A DNA stretch of 64,000 nt from Pantoea nemavictus (GCF_037479095.1 NZ_JBBGZW010000001.1:2046001-2110000), one strand, 5' to 3'; shown: positions 1-9,773, counted from the stretch's first letter. Notes: generated by a model from the sequence alone, not told the origin. Numbers and translations: made by a program.

Positions 1-83
1 TCTTCGTCAATGCGTCGCCACAGCAGTTTTACCCACAGGAAAAAAGTATGCGCCGAGTGGCGCAGATGTCGTAGATTCAGCAC
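1..83 (-). CDS. rbn: YihY/Rbn family inner-membrane protein, 5' fragment
   Basis: Only the first 27 codons are in the window; the gene leaves at position 1. The start is GTG at 83-81, directly abutting the TGA stop of yihX with no gap, so translation is probably coupled. The visible residues end in WVKLLWRRIDE, which matches the N-terminal segment of E. coli YihY (WLKLLWQRIDED), a predicted multi-pass membrane protein once misnamed RNase BN. The order yihX-yihY is as in E. coli. The function of the family is not established. Confidence 0.8.
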   Translation of the reverse strand, partial: MLNLRHLRHSAHTFFLWVKLLWRRIDE

Positions 84-680
84 TCAGAGACGACCTGCAA
101 ACCAATCCGGCACAGTTTTCTCATCAACCACCAACACGCTCTCAATGCCGAGCGCGCGCGCCGCATCGATGTTGGCCTGGTTATCATCAAAAAATACCGC
201 CTGGTCGGCCTGATAGCCTTCGTGCTGCAGCACATAGTTATAGATGCGGGCTTCCGGCTTACGCATGCCGATATCCTGCGACATATAAAGATGATCGGCC
301 GCCTGCTGTACATCAGGATATTGCGTTGGCCAGAACTCGAAGTGCAGCTGATTGGTATTCGACAGAATCACCACGCGCTCGCCCTTAGCACGCAGTTTGT
401 TCATGATCGCCAGCGTTTCCGGACGCACGCCGACAAAAACCGCCTGCCAGCCTGCCGTGAATTGTGGGTAACTCAGCGCGATATCCAGTTGATCGCAGAT
501 ACGCGCGGCGAATTCGGGATCGCTTATCTCGCCACGTTCGTGTTTCTCAAAAGCCTCATCCATGCGGAAGTTACTTTGCAACGTTGCCAGCGGCACACGC
601 CCCAAATCGCTCCAGACGCCGAGCACACGATTAAAATCGATATCAACAATCACATTGCCTAAATCAAAAATGTACAGCAT
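84..680 (-). CDS. yihX: HAD-family sugar-phosphate phosphatase YihX
   Basis: 198 residues, close to E. coli YihX (199), a cytoplasmic haloacid-dehalogenase hydrolase that releases glucose from alpha-D-glucose-1-phosphate. Motif I is degenerate for the second Asp: FDLGNVIVDID near residue 5 rather than DxDxT, as in the YihX subfamily. Motif II (VILSNTN) lies near residue 105, the motif III lysine in GMRKPEARIY near 140, and motif IV is FFDDNQANI near 163. A good Shine-Dalgarno (AGGAGAGG) precedes the ATG. It abuts rbn and lies downstream of typA behind a terminator, so it needs its own promoter in 681-820. Confidence 0.93.
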   Translation of the reverse strand: MLYIFDLGNVIVDIDFNRVLGVWSDLGRVPLATLQSNFRMDEAFEKHERGEISDPEFAARICDQLDIALSYPQFTAGWQAVFVGVRPETLAIMNKLRAKGERVVILSNTNQLHFEFWPTQYPDVQQAADHLYMSQDIGMRKPEARIYNYVLQHEGYQADQAVFFDDNQANIDAARALGIESVLVVDEKTVPDWFAGRL

Positions 681-820
681 GACGCCTCTCCTTTATGTTC
701 CCTGGATCATTCACTTTAGCGTCAAAAGTGGTGTCTGAACAGGGACGAGGCGCGGGAAATCAGTAATCTGGAAGCGGAGCCAAAGTTCAGCAAGCGAGCG
801 TTGCAGCGGCTTGCAGGCAT

Positions 821-846
821 AAAAAAGCCCCGCAAGTGCGGGGCTC
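821..846 (-). terminator. Rho-independent terminator of typA
   Basis: An 8-bp GC-rich stem (agccccgc / gcggggct, loop aagt) is followed on the minus strand by a run of T, just after the typA stop at 865. Confidence 0.9.
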
Positions 847-864
847 AATATCAGACTGTTTCGC

Positions 865-2685
865 TTACTCTTTGCTGCCGCGAGAAGAACGCTTACGATC
901 GTTCTCGGTCAGGTGACGTTTACGAATACGTACTGACAGCGGAGTCACTTCTACCAGTTCGTCATCATCGATGAACTCGATAGCCTGTTCCAGCGTCATC
1001 TTCTGCGGTGGAACCAGAGTGGTCGCTTCATCAGTACCTGACGCACGCATGTTGGTCAGTTTCTTACCGGTCAGGCAGTTAACGGTCAGGTCGTTAGAAC
1101 GGCTATGAATACCGATGATCTGGCCTTCATACACTTCCGCACCGTGACCCAGGAACAGCTTACCGCGATCCTGCAGACCGAACAGGGCGAACGCTACCGC
1201 TTTACCCTGGCCGTTAGAGATCAGTACGCCGTTCTGACGCTGACCCACTTCGCCCGGACGCACGTCGTCGTAGTGGCTGAAGGTGGAGTACAGCAGACCG
1301 GTACCTGAAGTCATGGTCATGAATTCGTTACGGAAGCCGATCAGACCGCGGCTTGGGATCATGTAGTCAAGACGTACACGGCCTTTACCATCTGGATCCA
1401 TGTTTTTCAGGTCGCCTTTACGCTCACCCATCGCTTGCATCACAGAACCCTGGTGGGTTTCTTCGATGTCGAGGGTGACGTTTTCGAATGGCTCCTGCTT
1501 ACGGCCTTCAAACTCGCGGAAGATTACTTTCGGACGGGATACCGCCAGCTCGAAACCTTCACGACGCATGTTCTCGATCAGAACCGACAAGTGCAGCTCA
1601 CCACGACCTGAAACGCGGAACGCATCAGAATCTTCGGTTTCTTCAACGCGCAGTGCCACGTTGTGTACCAGTTCTTTGTTCAAACGCTCCAGGATCTGGC
1701 GCGAGGTCACGAACTTACCTTCTTTACCGCAGAACGGTGAGGTGTTCACGTTGAAGAACATGGTTACGGTTGGTTCATCGACGCTCAGAGCTGGCAGCGC
1801 TTCCACATTCTGCGTGTCGCAGATGGTGTCAGAGATGTTCAGCTCGCCCAGGCCGGTGATAGCGATGATGTCGCCCGCTTCTGCCAGGGTGCTTTCGATA
1901 CGCTCCAGACCGAGGTGGCCCAGTACTTTACCGACTTTACCGTTACGGGTTTTGCCTTCGCTATCAATGATAGTGACTTGCTGGTTCGGCTTCACGGTAC
2001 CGCGCTTGATGCGGCCGATGCCGATCACGCCCAGGTAGTTGTTGTAGTCCAGCTGCGAGATCTGCATCTGCAGTGGCGCTTCAACTTCAACCTGAGGTGG
2101 GGAAACGTGGTCGACGATCGCCTGGTACAGCGGGGTCATGTCGTCAGCCATATCGGTGTGTTCCAGACCCGCGATACCATTCAACGCCGAAGCGAAGATG
2201 ATCGGGAAGTCCAGCTGCTCGTCAGTCGCATCCAGGTTAACGAACAGGTCGAATACCTGATCAACAACCCAATCAGGACGCGCGCCCGGACGGTCAACTT
2301 TGTTGATAACCACAATCGGCTTCAAACCATGAGCAAATGCTTTCTTGGTTACGAAGCGGGTTTGCGGCATAGGGCCATCCATCGCATCTACAACCAGCAG
2401 CACCGAATCCACCATGGACATGACGCGCTCCACTTCACCACCGAAGTCGGCGTGTCCTGGGGTATCAACGATGTTGATACGGTAGTCATTCCATTTGATG
2501 GCGGTGTTTTTTGCGAGGATGGTAATCCCACGCTCTTTCTCCAAATCGTTAGAGTCCATTACGCGCTCAGTCGCTTCGGTACGAGCATCAAAAGTACCGG
2601 ACTGTTGTAGCAGCTTGTCAACCAGGGTGGTCTTACCATGGTCAACGTGCGCGATGATGGCGATGTTACGCAAATTTTCGATCAC
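865..2685 (-). CDS. typA: Ribosome-associated translational GTPase TypA/BipA
   Basis: 606 residues (E. coli BipA 607). It binds the ribosome like EF-G/LepA and is needed for 50S maturation and growth in the cold or under stress. GTPase motifs are present: G1 AHVDHGKTT near residue 12, the G2 region ERGITI, G3 DTPGHAD near 74, and G4 NKVD near 128. The EF-G-like and BipA C-terminal domains follow ([20 protein letters not shown] near 350). Translation starts at a GTG (2685-2683) behind GAGG, as no in-frame ATG fits the family start [18 protein letters not shown]. It diverges from glnA across a 439-bp control region, the E. coli arrangement. Confidence 0.97.
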   Translation of the reverse strand: MIENLRNIAIIAHVDHGKTTLVDKLLQQSGTFDARTEATERVMDSNDLEKERGITILAKNTAIKWNDYRINIVDTPGHADFGGEVERVMSMVDSVLLVVDAMDGPMPQTRFVTKKAFAHGLKPIVVINKVDRPGARPDWVVDQVFDLFVNLDATDEQLDFPIIFASALNGIAGLEHTDMADDMTPLYQAIVDHVSPPQVEVEAPLQMQISQLDYNNYLGVIGIGRIKRGTVKPNQQVTIIDSEGKTRNGKVGKVLGHLGLERIESTLAEAGDIIAITGLGELNISDTICDTQNVEALPALSVDEPTVTMFFNVNTSPFCGKEGKFVTSRQILERLNKELVHNVALRVEETEDSDAFRVSGRGELHLSVLIENMRREGFELAVSRPKVIFREFEGRKQEPFENVTLDIEETHQGSVMQAMGERKGDLKNMDPDGKGRVRLDYMIPSRGLIGFRNEFMTMTSGTGLLYSTFSHYDDVRPGEVGQRQNGVLISNGQGKAVAFALFGLQDRGKLFLGHGAEVYEGQIIGIHSRSNDLTVNCLTGKKLTNMRASGTDEATTLVPPQKMTLEQAIEFIDDDELVEVTPLSVRIRKRHLTENDRKRSSRGSKE

Positions 2686-2835
2686 AGCTTTGCCTCAGGC
2701 ATTATAGAAATAACGCGGTATTGTACACGGATTAAGCGGAAGACTGAACATGATCACAGATTTCGCCGAAAGTTTCTCGTAGTGCTGGTTTTTAGCACCA
2801 TTAACGGTGCATTAATCTGCACTGCGATGGCATTT

Positions 2836-2884
2836 TGCACCATGTTGGTGCCTTCATTCACCACGGGTGCACCATAACAATGCA
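2836..2884 (+). promoter_or_regulatory. NtrC enhancer sites upstream of glnA
   Basis: Site 1 (2836-2852) is TGCACCATGTTGGTGCC, nearly the TGCACC-N5-GGTGCA consensus. Site 2 (2868-2884) is TGCACCATAACAATGCA, with a good left half and a weaker right half. Their centres are 32 bp apart (three helical turns) and lie about 140 and 110 bp upstream of the expected sigma-54 start, the geometry of the E. coli glnA enhancer. Further GGTGCA half-sites lie at 2794-2811 (spacer one base too long) and 2898-2903. By homology they also repress the glnAp1 type of promoter. Confidence 0.85.
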
Positions 2885-2958
2885 TGCAATCCATCCTGGT
2901 GCAGCCTTCGACTCACGAAAGGGCGCATTGTAGCGCCATTTTCGCTATTGTCATAAAG

Positions 2959-2975
2959 TTGGCACAGAATTCGCT
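2959..2975 (+). promoter_or_regulatory. Sigma-54 promoter glnAp2
   Basis: The sequence TTGGCACAGAATTCGCT has the invariant GG (2961-2962) and GC (2973-2974) ten bases apart. It is nearly identical to E. coli glnAp2 (TTGGCACAGATTTCGCT). Transcription should begin about 12 bp further on and requires phosphorylated NtrC at the upstream sites. Confidence 0.9.
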
Positions 2976-3124
2976 TTATCTATTTTAAGCGAAAACGACA
3001 GTTATAAAACGGTTGAAAGAGCTTGCCGAGATCTTTGGTTAGGAGTGGTCAGCAGTTGTGGCGCATTCCCGGCAACGAAGTTCTCTCACCATGACGATAA
3101 TGACCATTTCCAGGAGAGTTGAGT

Positions 3125-4534
3125 ATGTCCGCTGAACACGTTCTCTCGATGATGAACGAGCATGAAGTTAAGTTTGTTGACCTGCGTTTTACCGATACCA
3201 AAGGTAAAGAACAGCACGTTACTATCCCTGCTCACCAGGTTAACGCTGACTTCTTCGAAGAAGGCAAAATGTTCGATGGCTCCTCCATCGGTGGCTGGAA
3301 AGGCATTAACGAATCAGACATGGTGCTGATGCCGGATGCAACCACTGCAGTTATGGATCCGTTCTTCGAAGACTCGACCCTGATCATCCGTTGCGACATC
3401 CTTGAGCCAGGCACACTGCAGGGCTACGATCGTGACCCGCGCTCCATTGCTAAACGTGCAGAAGAGTTCCTGCGTTCTTCAGGCATCGCGGATACCGTGC
3501 TGTTTGGACCTGAGCCAGAGTTCTTCCTGTTCGATGACATCCGTTTCGGTTCTTCTACTTCAGGTTCACACGTGGCTATCGATGATATCGAAGCAGCATG
3601 GAACACCGGTAAAGAGTACGAAGGCGGTAACAAAGGTCACCGTCCAGGTCTGAAAGGCGGTTACTTCCCAGTGCCACCGGTTGACTCAGCGCAGGACATC
3701 CGTTCAGCCATGTGTCTGACCATGGAGCAGATGGGCTTAGTGGTTGAAGCACACCACCATGAAGTGGCAACTGCTGGTCAGAACGAAGTGGCAACCCGCT
3801 TCAACACCATGACCAAAAAAGCGGACGAAATTCAGATCTACAAATACGTGGTGCACAACGTTGCTCATGCGTACGGCAAAACTGCAACCTTCATGCCTAA
3901 GCCAATGTTCGGCGATAACGGTTCAGGTATGCACTGTCACATGTCCCTGTCAAAAGGCGGCGTGAACCTGTTCTCTGGCGACAAGTACGGCGGCCTGTCT
4001 GAAACTGCTCTGTTCTACATCGGCGGTATCATCAAGCACGCTAAAGCGATCAACGCCCTGGCAAACCCAACCACTAACTCATACAAGCGTCTGGTCCCAG
4101 GCTACGAAGCACCTGTTATGCTGGCTTACTCTGCCCGTAACCGTTCTGCTTCTATCCGTATCCCAGTGGTTGCTAGCCCGAAAGCACGTCGTATCGAAGC
4201 ACGCTTCCCGGATCCAGCGGCTAACCCATACCTGGCATTCACCGCGCTGCTGATGGCCGGTCTTGATGGTGTTATCAACAAGATCCACCCTGGCGATGCG
4301 ATGGACAAAAACCTGTATGACCTGCCGCCGGAAGAAGAAGCTGAGATTCCAAAAGTTGCAGGTTCTCTGGAAGAAGCACTGAACGCACTGAACGAAGACC
4401 GCGAGTTCCTGACTCGTGGCGGCGTGTTCACTGATGACGCCATCGATGCTTACATCGAACTGCGTAAGCCAGAAGTTGACCGCGTGCGCATGACTCCGCA
4501 CCCCGTTGAGTTCGAACTGTACTACAGCGTTTAA
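3125..4534 (+). CDS. glnA: Glutamine synthetase type I
   Basis: 469 residues, the same length as E. coli GlnA. It makes glutamine from glutamate, ammonia and ATP in a cytoplasmic dodecamer. The ATG at 3125 was chosen over the in-frame TTG at 3119: it follows CAGGAG at a suitable distance and gives the family N-terminus MSAEHVL. Visible motifs are the beta-grasp [10 protein letters not shown] near residue 50, the metal/glutamate-binding GPEPEFFLF near 129 and [10 protein letters not shown] near 266, and the adenylylation tyrosine in NLYDLPPEE at residue 398 (397 without Met). This is the tyrosine used by GlnE for inactivation. It heads glnALG and is separated from glnL by a terminator and a weak promoter. 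Confidence 0.98.
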   Translation: MSAEHVLSMMNEHEVKFVDLRFTDTKGKEQHVTIPAHQVNADFFEEGKMFDGSSIGGWKGINESDMVLMPDATTAVMDPFFEDSTLIIRCDILEPGTLQGYDRDPRSIAKRAEEFLRSSGIADTVLFGPEPEFFLFDDIRFGSSTSGSHVAIDDIEAAWNTGKEYEGGNKGHRPGLKGGYFPVPPVDSAQDIRSAMCLTMEQMGLVVEAHHHEVATAGQNEVATRFNTMTKKADEIQIYKYVVHNVAHAYGKTATFMPKPMFGDNGSGMHCHMSLSKGGVNLFSGDKYGGLSETALFYIGGIIKHAKAINALANPTTNSYKRLVPGYEAPVMLAYSARNRSASIRIPVVASPKARRIEARFPDPAANPYLAFTALLMAGLDGVINKIHPGDAMDKNLYDLPPEEEAEIPKVAGSLEEALNALNEDREFLTRGGVFTDDAIDAYIELRKPEVDRVRMTPHPVEFELYYSV

Positions 4535-4712
4535 TCAGCATTAAAGATTCGCGGATTATGCATCGCCGCAAGGCGGCAATCGGGATTGCCGGGGAGTCGA
4601 GATAACTCAGTGACTCGGGTGAACGAATGCAGCCACGCAGGGGGGTGTAAAAGACGCAGAAGATTTTATATTGCCGTGGAAACTTTAGCCCATCTCCGGA
4701 TGGGCTTTTTTC
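4535..4712 (+). ncRNA. glnZ: glnA 3'UTR, probable GlnZ-type sRNA
   Basis: The glnA 3'UTR runs about 175 nt to a strong terminator and contains no credible ORF. It can form GC-rich hairpins (near 4560-4595). In E. coli and Salmonella the same position yields GlnZ, an Hfq-bound sRNA cut from glnA mRNA that links nitrogen and carbon metabolism. I assign it by position and structure only; the seed region was not matched base by base. Confidence 0.5.
4687..4712 (+). terminator. Terminator between glnA and glnL
   Basis: The stem agcccatc / gatgggct with loop tccg is followed by seven T. It attenuates read-through so that the synthetase is made in excess over NtrB and NtrC. Confidence 0.9.
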
Positions 4713-4756
4713 TCCGCGTATTCTGGTTCAAAGCACAGATTTCCGTCCTTAAAGGC

Positions 4757-4778
4757 TATAATGCACTAAATTAGTGCA
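4757..4778 (+). promoter_or_regulatory. glnL promoter with overlapping NtrC operator
   Basis: A -10 hexamer TATAAT (4757-4762) runs into a perfect 17-bp palindrome TGCACTAAATTAGTGCA (4762-4778) of the NtrC type, 12 bp before the glnL start. This placement fits NtrC repression of its own basal promoter, as in E. coli glnLp. Confidence 0.8.
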
Positions 4779-4790
4779 GAGGAACGCTGT

Positions 4791-5840
4791 ATGGCAACTG
4801 GCACGCTGCCCGACGCGGGGCAGATTCTCAACTCCCTAATCAACAGTATTTTGCTGGTCGATGACGATTTAGTTATCCATTACGCCAATCCGGCGGCTCA
4901 GCAATTATTGTCGCAGAGCTCACGAAAATTGTTCGGCACGCCATTACCGGAATTAACCGGCTATTTTTCGCTGAATATTGAGGTGATGAGCGAGAGTCTC
5001 GGGGCTGGCCAGGGCTTTACCGATAGTGAGGTCACTTTAGTGGTTGATGGCCGCGCGCATATTATGTCGCTGACGGCACAGCGGTTACCCGATGGCTTTA
5101 TTCTGCTGGAAATGGCGCCGATGGATAATCAGCGCCGGCTTAGCCAGGAACAAATTCAGCATGCTCAGCAGGTCGCTGCCCGCGATTTAGTCCGCGGTCT
5201 GGCACATGAAATTAAAAACCCGTTAGGGGGATTACGTGGCGCCGCGCAGCTGCTTACCCGCGCGTTACCCGATCCTTCCCTGCATGAATACACGCGCATC
5301 ATCATTGAGCAGGCAGACCGCCTGCGTAATCTGGTTGATCGACTGTTAGGTCCGCAACAACCGGGTTTACACGTGACGCAAAGCATTCACCAGGTAGCAG
5401 AACGCGTGGTGAATCTGGTGTCGATGGAGCTGCCGGATAACGTTTCGCTGGTGCGTGATTACGACCCAAGCCTGCCGGAACTGCCGCACGATCCCGACCA
5501 GATTGAACAGGTGCTGTTGAATGTGGTTCGCAATGCGCTGCAAGCCTTAGGCGATGAAGGTGGCACCATCGTGATTCGCACGCGTACCGCCTTCCAGCTC
5601 ACGCTGCACGGTACGCGTTATCGTTTAGTCGCACGCATTGATATTGAAGATGATGGTCCAGGCATTCCGGCCCAGCTACAAGATACGCTGTTCTATCCGA
5701 TGGTGAGCGGACGCGAAGGTGGCACCGGCTTAGGTCTCTCCATCGCCCGTAGCCTGATCGATCAGCATTCAGGAAAAATAGAATTTAACAGTTGGCCAGG
5801 TCACACCGAATTCTCGGTCTACCTGCCTATTCGCCAGTGA
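4791..5840 (+). CDS. glnL: Nitrogen regulation sensor kinase/phosphatase NtrB
   Basis: 349 residues, the E. coli length. This cytoplasmic histidine kinase has no membrane segments. An N-terminal PAS domain (about 10-110) is followed by the H-box [12 protein letters not shown] with phosphorylated His139, the N-box [10 protein letters not shown] near 245, and the G1/G2 boxes DDGPGIP and [12 protein letters not shown] near 290 and 310. With PII it phosphorylates or dephosphorylates NtrC according to nitrogen status. The stop lies 7 bp before glnG, so the two are cotranscribed. Confidence 0.96.
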   Translation: MATGTLPDAGQILNSLINSILLVDDDLVIHYANPAAQQLLSQSSRKLFGTPLPELTGYFSLNIEVMSESLGAGQGFTDSEVTLVVDGRAHIMSLTAQRLPDGFILLEMAPMDNQRRLSQEQIQHAQQVAARDLVRGLAHEIKNPLGGLRGAAQLLTRALPDPSLHEYTRIIIEQADRLRNLVDRLLGPQQPGLHVTQSIHQVAERVVNLVSMELPDNVSLVRDYDPSLPELPHDPDQIEQVLLNVVRNALQALGDEGGTIVIRTRTAFQLTLHGTRYRLVARIDIEDDGPGIPAQLQDTLFYPMVSGREGGTGLGLSIARSLIDQHSGKIEFNSWPGHTEFSVYLPIRQ

Positions 5841-5847
5841 GGTTTGT

Positions 5848-7257
5848 ATGCAACGAGGGATAGTCTGGATCGTCGATGACGATAGCTCCATCCGCTGGGT
5901 GCTTGAACGAGCGCTCACTGGAGCCGGTTTGAGCTGTGCAACCTTTGACAGCGCTAACGAGGTACTGGATGCGCTCGCAAGCAAAACCCCAGATGTATTA
6001 TTGTCGGACATTCGTATGCCTGGCATGGATGGTCTTGCGCTGCTGAAACAGATTAAACAGCGCCATCCGATGCTGCCGGTGATCATTATGACCGCGCACT
6101 CCGATCTGGATGCTGCTGTTAGCGCTTATCAGCAAGGTGCATTCGATTACCTGCCAAAGCCGTTTGATATTGATGAAGCTGTGGCGCTGGTTGAACGCGC
6201 GATTAGCCATTATCAGGAACAGCAGCAGCCACGTAATCAACCGGTTAGCGGCCCAACCACCGATATTATCGGCGAAGCGCCGGCAATGCAGGATGTGTTC
6301 CGCATCATTGGTCGTCTTTCACGCTCCTCAATTAGCGTGCTGATCAACGGGGAATCCGGTACCGGTAAAGAGTTGGTTGCGCATGCGCTGCATCGCCATA
6401 GCCCGCGTGCGAAGTCTCCTTTTATCGCGCTGAACATGGCGGCGATTCCCAAAGATCTGATTGAATCAGAGCTGTTTGGTCACGAGAAAGGCGCATTTAC
6501 CGGTGCGAACCAGATTCGTCAGGGGCGTTTTGAGCAGGCCGATGGCGGCACGCTTTTCCTCGACGAAATTGGTGATATGCCGCTCGACGTGCAAACCCGC
6601 TTATTGCGCGTATTGGCTGATGGTCAGTTTTATCGCGTGGGCGGCTATGCGCCGGTGAAAGTGGATGTGCGTATCATCGCGGCAACCCACCAGAACCTTG
6701 AGCTGCGGGTGCAGGAAGGCAAATTCCGTGAGGACTTGTTCCACCGTCTCAACGTAATTCGCGTTCATCTGCCGCCATTACGTGAACGACGCGAAGATAT
6801 TCCACGTTTGGCACGTTACTTCCTGCAGGTTGCTGCACGTGAGTTGGGCGTGGAAGCGAAGATTCTGCATCCGGAAACCGAAACCGCGCTGACGCGTCTG
6901 CATTGGTCCGGTAACGTGCGCCAGTTGGAAAACACCTGTCGTTGGTTAACCGTGATGGCGGCGGGCCAGGAAGTGTTGATTCAGGATCTGCCCCCAGAAC
7001 TGTTCGAATCCAGCACGCCGGAGAATCCGGTGCAGTCGCTGCCGGATAGCTGGGCTACGTTGCTGGCGCAGTGGGCCGATCGCGCCTTGCGTTCCGGTCA
7101 TCAAAATCTGTTGTCGGAAGCACAGCCGGAGATGGAGCGCACGTTGCTCACCACCGCACTGCGTCACACGCAGGGTCACAAACAGGAAGCGGCACGCTTG
7201 CTCGGCTGGGGACGTAATACCTTGACGCGTAAGCTGAAAGAGCTGGGAATGGAATAA
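5848..7257 (+). CDS. glnG: Nitrogen regulator NtrC, sigma-54 activator
   Basis: 469 residues, as in E. coli. The receiver domain carries Asp54 in [11 protein letters not shown]. The AAA+ domain has Walker A GESGTGKE near 168, the sigma-54-contacting GAFTGA loop near 216 and Walker [12 protein letters not shown] near 233. A Fis-type helix-turn-helix closes the protein ([20 protein letters not shown]). Phosphorylated NtrC oligomerises at the enhancers seen upstream of glnA and opens glnAp2; it should repress glnLp through the palindrome at 4762. Confidence 0.97.
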   Translation: MQRGIVWIVDDDSSIRWVLERALTGAGLSCATFDSANEVLDALASKTPDVLLSDIRMPGMDGLALLKQIKQRHPMLPVIIMTAHSDLDAAVSAYQQGAFDYLPKPFDIDEAVALVERAISHYQEQQQPRNQPVSGPTTDIIGEAPAMQDVFRIIGRLSRSSISVLINGESGTGKELVAHALHRHSPRAKSPFIALNMAAIPKDLIESELFGHEKGAFTGANQIRQGRFEQADGGTLFLDEIGDMPLDVQTRLLRVLADGQFYRVGGYAPVKVDVRIIAATHQNLELRVQEGKFREDLFHRLNVIRVHLPPLRERREDIPRLARYFLQVAARELGVEAKILHPETETALTRLHWSGNVRQLENTCRWLTVMAAGQEVLIQDLPPELFESSTPENPVQSLPDSWATLLAQWADRALRSGHQNLLSEAQPEMERTLLTTALRHTQGHKQEAARLLGWGRNTLTRKLKELGME

Positions 7258-7282
7258 CGCGCAGGTTGGGCGTTTTGAGACA

Positions 7283-7309
7283 AGGGGAGCAAATTTGCTC
7301 CCCTTTTTT
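7283..7309 (+). terminator. Terminator of glnALG
   Basis: The perfect 22-bp palindrome aggggagcaaatttgctcccct is followed by T-rich sequence on the plus strand. It overlaps the last codon of the convergent hemN; the minus-strand side lacks a T run. Confidence 0.85.
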
Positions 7310-8681
7310 ATATCACTCGCGAGAACTGCTGCATGCGCATCTTTTGCCGCATATACACATCAAAGCACATACAGATGTTACGAATCAGCAATCGGCCTAC
7401 ACCAGTAACGTGCAGGCTGCGGCCTCTCTGCTCAACTAAGCCATCGGCCACCAGCGGCGCTAACAGGGCTAAATCCTCGGCAAAGTAGGCTTCAAATTCA
7501 ATGGGGTACTGGGCTTCTACCGCAGTAAAATCGAGTGCAAAATTACAGATCAACGCCTTAATTACATCGCGGCGCAGACAATCATCTTCACTCAACGTGA
7601 GCCCCCGCCATAGCGCATTGCCGCGCAGCTCGACATCGCTGTAATAGGCTTTCAGCTCTTTATGATTTTGCGCATAGCTATCGCCCAACATACTAATAGC
7701 CGACACGCCCATACCGAGCAAATCGGTTTCGCCCTGCGTGGTGTAGCCCTGGAAGTTACGATGCAGCACGCCCGCACGCTGCGCGACCGCCAGTTCATCA
7801 TCCGGACGCGCGAAGTGATCCATACCGATAAACTGATAACCTTCGCCGGTTAAGGTGGCGATGGTTTCCTGCAGAATTTGCAGTTTCTGTGCCGCACCTG
7901 GAAGCTCATCATCTTTGATTTTCCGCTGAGCAGCGAAAAGCGTAGGCATATGCGCATAGTTGAAGACACTAAGACGATCGGGATTCAATGCAATAACGCG
8001 CTGTAAGGTAAAGGCAAAGCTTTCCGGCGTTTGCAGCGGCAGACCATAAATCAGATCGAGGCTAACCGAGCGGAAGCCTTGCTCACGCGCCCGCTGCACC
8101 AGAGCAAAGATGGTTTCTTCGTCCTGCACGCGATTAACGCGTTCCTGCACCGCTTTATTGAAGTCCTGCACACCCATGCTCAGGCGATTAAAGCCTTCCG
8201 CGCGCAGATGATCGATCATCTCCAATTCGATTTCACGCGGATCGACCTCGATCGACATTTCAACATCATCGGCAATCGTAAAATGATCGCGTAGCAATGC
8301 TACCAGCCGACTGACCTGCTGCTGATTGAGAAATGTCGGCGTACCACCGCCCCAATGCAATTGAGTGACGCTTCGCCCCGCAAACAGCGGCGCACGCTGA
8401 CGAATCTCCTGCTCCAGCACATCAAGGTAGCGATCGGCTTTGTGCAGCTGGCGCGTCACGATTTTATTGCAGCCGCAGAAGTAGCAGAGACGATGGCAAA
8501 ACGGGATATGCACATACAGCGATAACGGACGATTGGGGTAGCGCTCAACGGCGTGCTGAAAATCAGCCTCAACAAAGTTCTCACTGAACTCAAGTGCGGT
8601 GGGATAAGAGGTATAACGCGGGCCAGCGTAGTTGTATTTTTCGATGAGGTGCTGATCCCAATCTATCTGCTGCGATGACAT
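7308..8681 (-). CDS. hemN: Oxygen-independent coproporphyrinogen III dehydrogenase
   Basis: 457 residues, equal to E. coli HemN. This radical-SAM enzyme converts two propionate side chains of coproporphyrinogen III to vinyls without oxygen in haem synthesis. The cluster motif is in HIPFCHRLCYFCGCNK (CxxxCxxC plus the adjacent cysteine) near residue 60. GGGTPT follows near 112, with the C-terminal HemN domain (NICMCFD). The ATG at 8681 has AAGGAG five bases upstream; an in-frame GTG at 8687 would overlap that Shine-Dalgarno and is less likely. It may be coupled to the small ORF at 8684-8860, whose stop is two bases before this ATG. Confidence 0.96.
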   Translation of the reverse strand: MSSQQIDWDQHLIEKYNYAGPRYTSYPTALEFSENFVEADFQHAVERYPNRPLSLYVHIPFCHRLCYFCGCNKIVTRQLHKADRYLDVLEQEIRQRAPLFAGRSVTQLHWGGGTPTFLNQQQVSRLVALLRDHFTIADDVEMSIEVDPREIELEMIDHLRAEGFNRLSMGVQDFNKAVQERVNRVQDEETIFALVQRAREQGFRSVSLDLIYGLPLQTPESFAFTLQRVIALNPDRLSVFNYAHMPTLFAAQRKIKDDELPGAAQKLQILQETIATLTGEGYQFIGMDHFARPDDELAVAQRAGVLHRNFQGYTTQGETDLLGMGVSAISMLGDSYAQNHKELKAYYSDVELRGNALWRGLTLSEDDCLRRDVIKALICNFALDFTAVEAQYPIEFEAYFAEDLALLAPLVADGLVEQRGRSLHVTGVGRLLIRNICMCFDVYMRQKMRMQQFSRVI

Positions 8682-8683
8682 GC

Positions 8684-8860
8684 TCACTCCTTACGGTGAC
8701 GTCGTCTGAGGGAGGGTCGCGTGGCAGAAGAGTGGACGAAGCGATGGGCTGAACGCCGACGTAAACGCGACTTCAGACGCGACAGGCGGCGTAGTTTAAA
8801 CAATAACCAGAGCAGATAACATGTCAGCAGCAACGCGAAAATTGATCCAGGCCAAAACAT
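8684..8860 (-). CDS. Candidate 58-residue membrane/basic small protein
   Basis: I do not recognise this ORF. It starts at ATG 8860 and stops at 8684, giving TGAGCATG with the hemN start, so its ribosomes would reach the hemN start. The N-terminus (MFWPGSIFALLLTCYLLWLL) is one hydrophobic, tryptophan-containing segment of about 20 residues. The remaining 38 residues are strongly basic (many Arg, some His and Lys) with no acidic residue except the last one, Glu58. This predicts a single-pass inner-membrane protein with the tail in the cytoplasm. The ribosome site is weak (CAGG, about nine bases upstream). The alternative is the non-coding hemN leader. Confidence 0.45.
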   Translation of the reverse strand: MFWPGSIFALLLTCYLLWLLFKLRRLSRLKSRLRRRSAHRFVHSSATRPSLRRRHRKE

Positions 8861-8880
8861 AGGTGAATACCTGTTTAGCG

Positions 8881-8904
8881 CGGCATGCGTGAAAACGCAT
8901 GCCG
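8881..8904 (-). other. Hairpin after yihI
   Basis: The inverted repeat cggcatgcgt / acgcatgccg with loop gaaa lies 14 bp past the yihI stop. Neither side has a T run, so it is more likely an mRNA 3'-end stabiliser or weak terminator than a classical one. Confidence 0.5.
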
Positions 8905-8917
8905 ATCAAAATTTGCC

Positions 8918-9439
8918 TTAATTACCTTTTAACAGGCGCATCATATCTTCTTCGGCCTGCTCATCTTCCGCTTCGTCATCCAACGCGATGCCGAGCGTTT
9001 CCATCAGTTCGTCGATGCGGTCTAAGGTTTGATCCAGCCAGGCCTGATCTTCGCCACTGAGGGTTTCACCGTTTTCCAGGCGATCCAGCAACGTATCCAG
9101 ACGTTCGTCATTTTCCAGCTTCGCCAATTCTTCTTGTGGCGTCAGACGAACTTTTTCCGCTTTTGGCTTTGGTTTGGCTTCCGGCTTCTTCGCCGTCTGG
9201 GTTTTACCATCAGCAACTAACGCGACTGGCGTTTTGCTGCCCAGGCGCGGATCCTGAGATTTTTTACCCTGGCCTTTGCCAGCGGTTTGCGTTTCCGGAT
9301 TAGCGCGGCTGCCAGATTTATGACCGCTGTGCTTTTTGTCGCGTTTGCGATCGCGCGCTTCTTGATTGAGTTCTTCACGCGATTTGCGCTTGGCTTTCGC
9401 AGCAGGTTTGCCACGCGGGGCTGATGCAGGTTGCTTCAT
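8918..9439 (-). CDS. yihI: Der GTPase-activating protein YihI
   Basis: 173 residues (E. coli 169). YihI stimulates the GTPase of the ribosome-assembly factor Der and so restrains 50S assembly during early growth. The N-terminal third is Lys/Arg-rich and probably disordered ([20 protein letters not shown]). The conserved C-terminal helical part is acidic ([32 protein letters not shown]) and ends in [11 protein letters not shown], the family signature. The gene stands between hemN and the CsrC-like RNA, as in E. coli. Confidence 0.93.
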   Translation of the reverse strand: MKQPASAPRGKPAAKAKRKSREELNQEARDRKRDKKHSGHKSGSRANPETQTAGKGQGKKSQDPRLGSKTPVALVADGKTQTAKKPEAKPKPKAEKVRLTPQEELAKLENDERLDTLLDRLENGETLSGEDQAWLDQTLDRIDELMETLGIALDDEAEDEQAEEDMMRLLKGN

Positions 9440-9512
9440 GGTGTCCGGTCTCGGCGATGCTTTGTGAGTTCAGTATAGAATTGCGGCGAAATCTAGCAGA
9501 AAGTAAGCAAAG

Positions 9513-9740
9513 AAAAAAGGCGATAGCCTATGCTATCGCCTTTTATCGCACCTTCATACGAAGGAAACACTGAATAAATCCTTTACGGCTCACAACGTCC
9601 CGGTTGCTCCATCGCCACATCGCTCCTGCGATTAATCCTTGTCCCTGTCCGATTCCTGCCTGAACCGCTTCCCGCCATGCTCTTGGTCATCCCCGACACT
9701 CCTGAGCTCATCATCCTTGATGGGTGCTGCCGTGCACTGA
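9513..9740 (-). ncRNA. csrC: CsrC-like CsrA-sequestering sRNA
   Basis: This gene-free strip lies between yihI and engB, the E. coli csrC position. Read on the minus strand it carries about 13 GGA triplets in 140 bases (complements at 9579 to 9716), many as AGGAT or AGGAG. It ends in a strong terminator: stem ggcgatagc / gctatcgcc (9519-9540) then six T. Such GGA repeats are the binding sites of CsrA, which this RNA would titrate to derepress glycogen, biofilm and motility control. Length is about 230 nt (E. coli 245). The 5' end is estimated from the promoter at 9746-9773. Confidence 0.82.
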
Positions 9741-9745
9741 CAACA

Positions 9746-9773
9746 AATGTAGACTAATAGGTAAAATGAACAA
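9746..9773 (-). promoter_or_regulatory. Putative csrC promoter
   Basis: On the minus strand TTGTTC and TACATT are 16 bp apart, starting transcription near 9740. The family is normally activated by UvrY (BarA-UvrY system); I did not identify its site with confidence. Confidence 0.4.

Noticed and set aside
2794..2811. Third NtrC site agcaccattaacggtgca
   Set aside because: The spacer is one base longer than in the consensus, so I mention it only as a possible weak half-site pair.
4586..4774. 62-codon frame between glnA and glnL
   Set aside because: It runs across the terminator and the glnL promoter and has no ribosome site.
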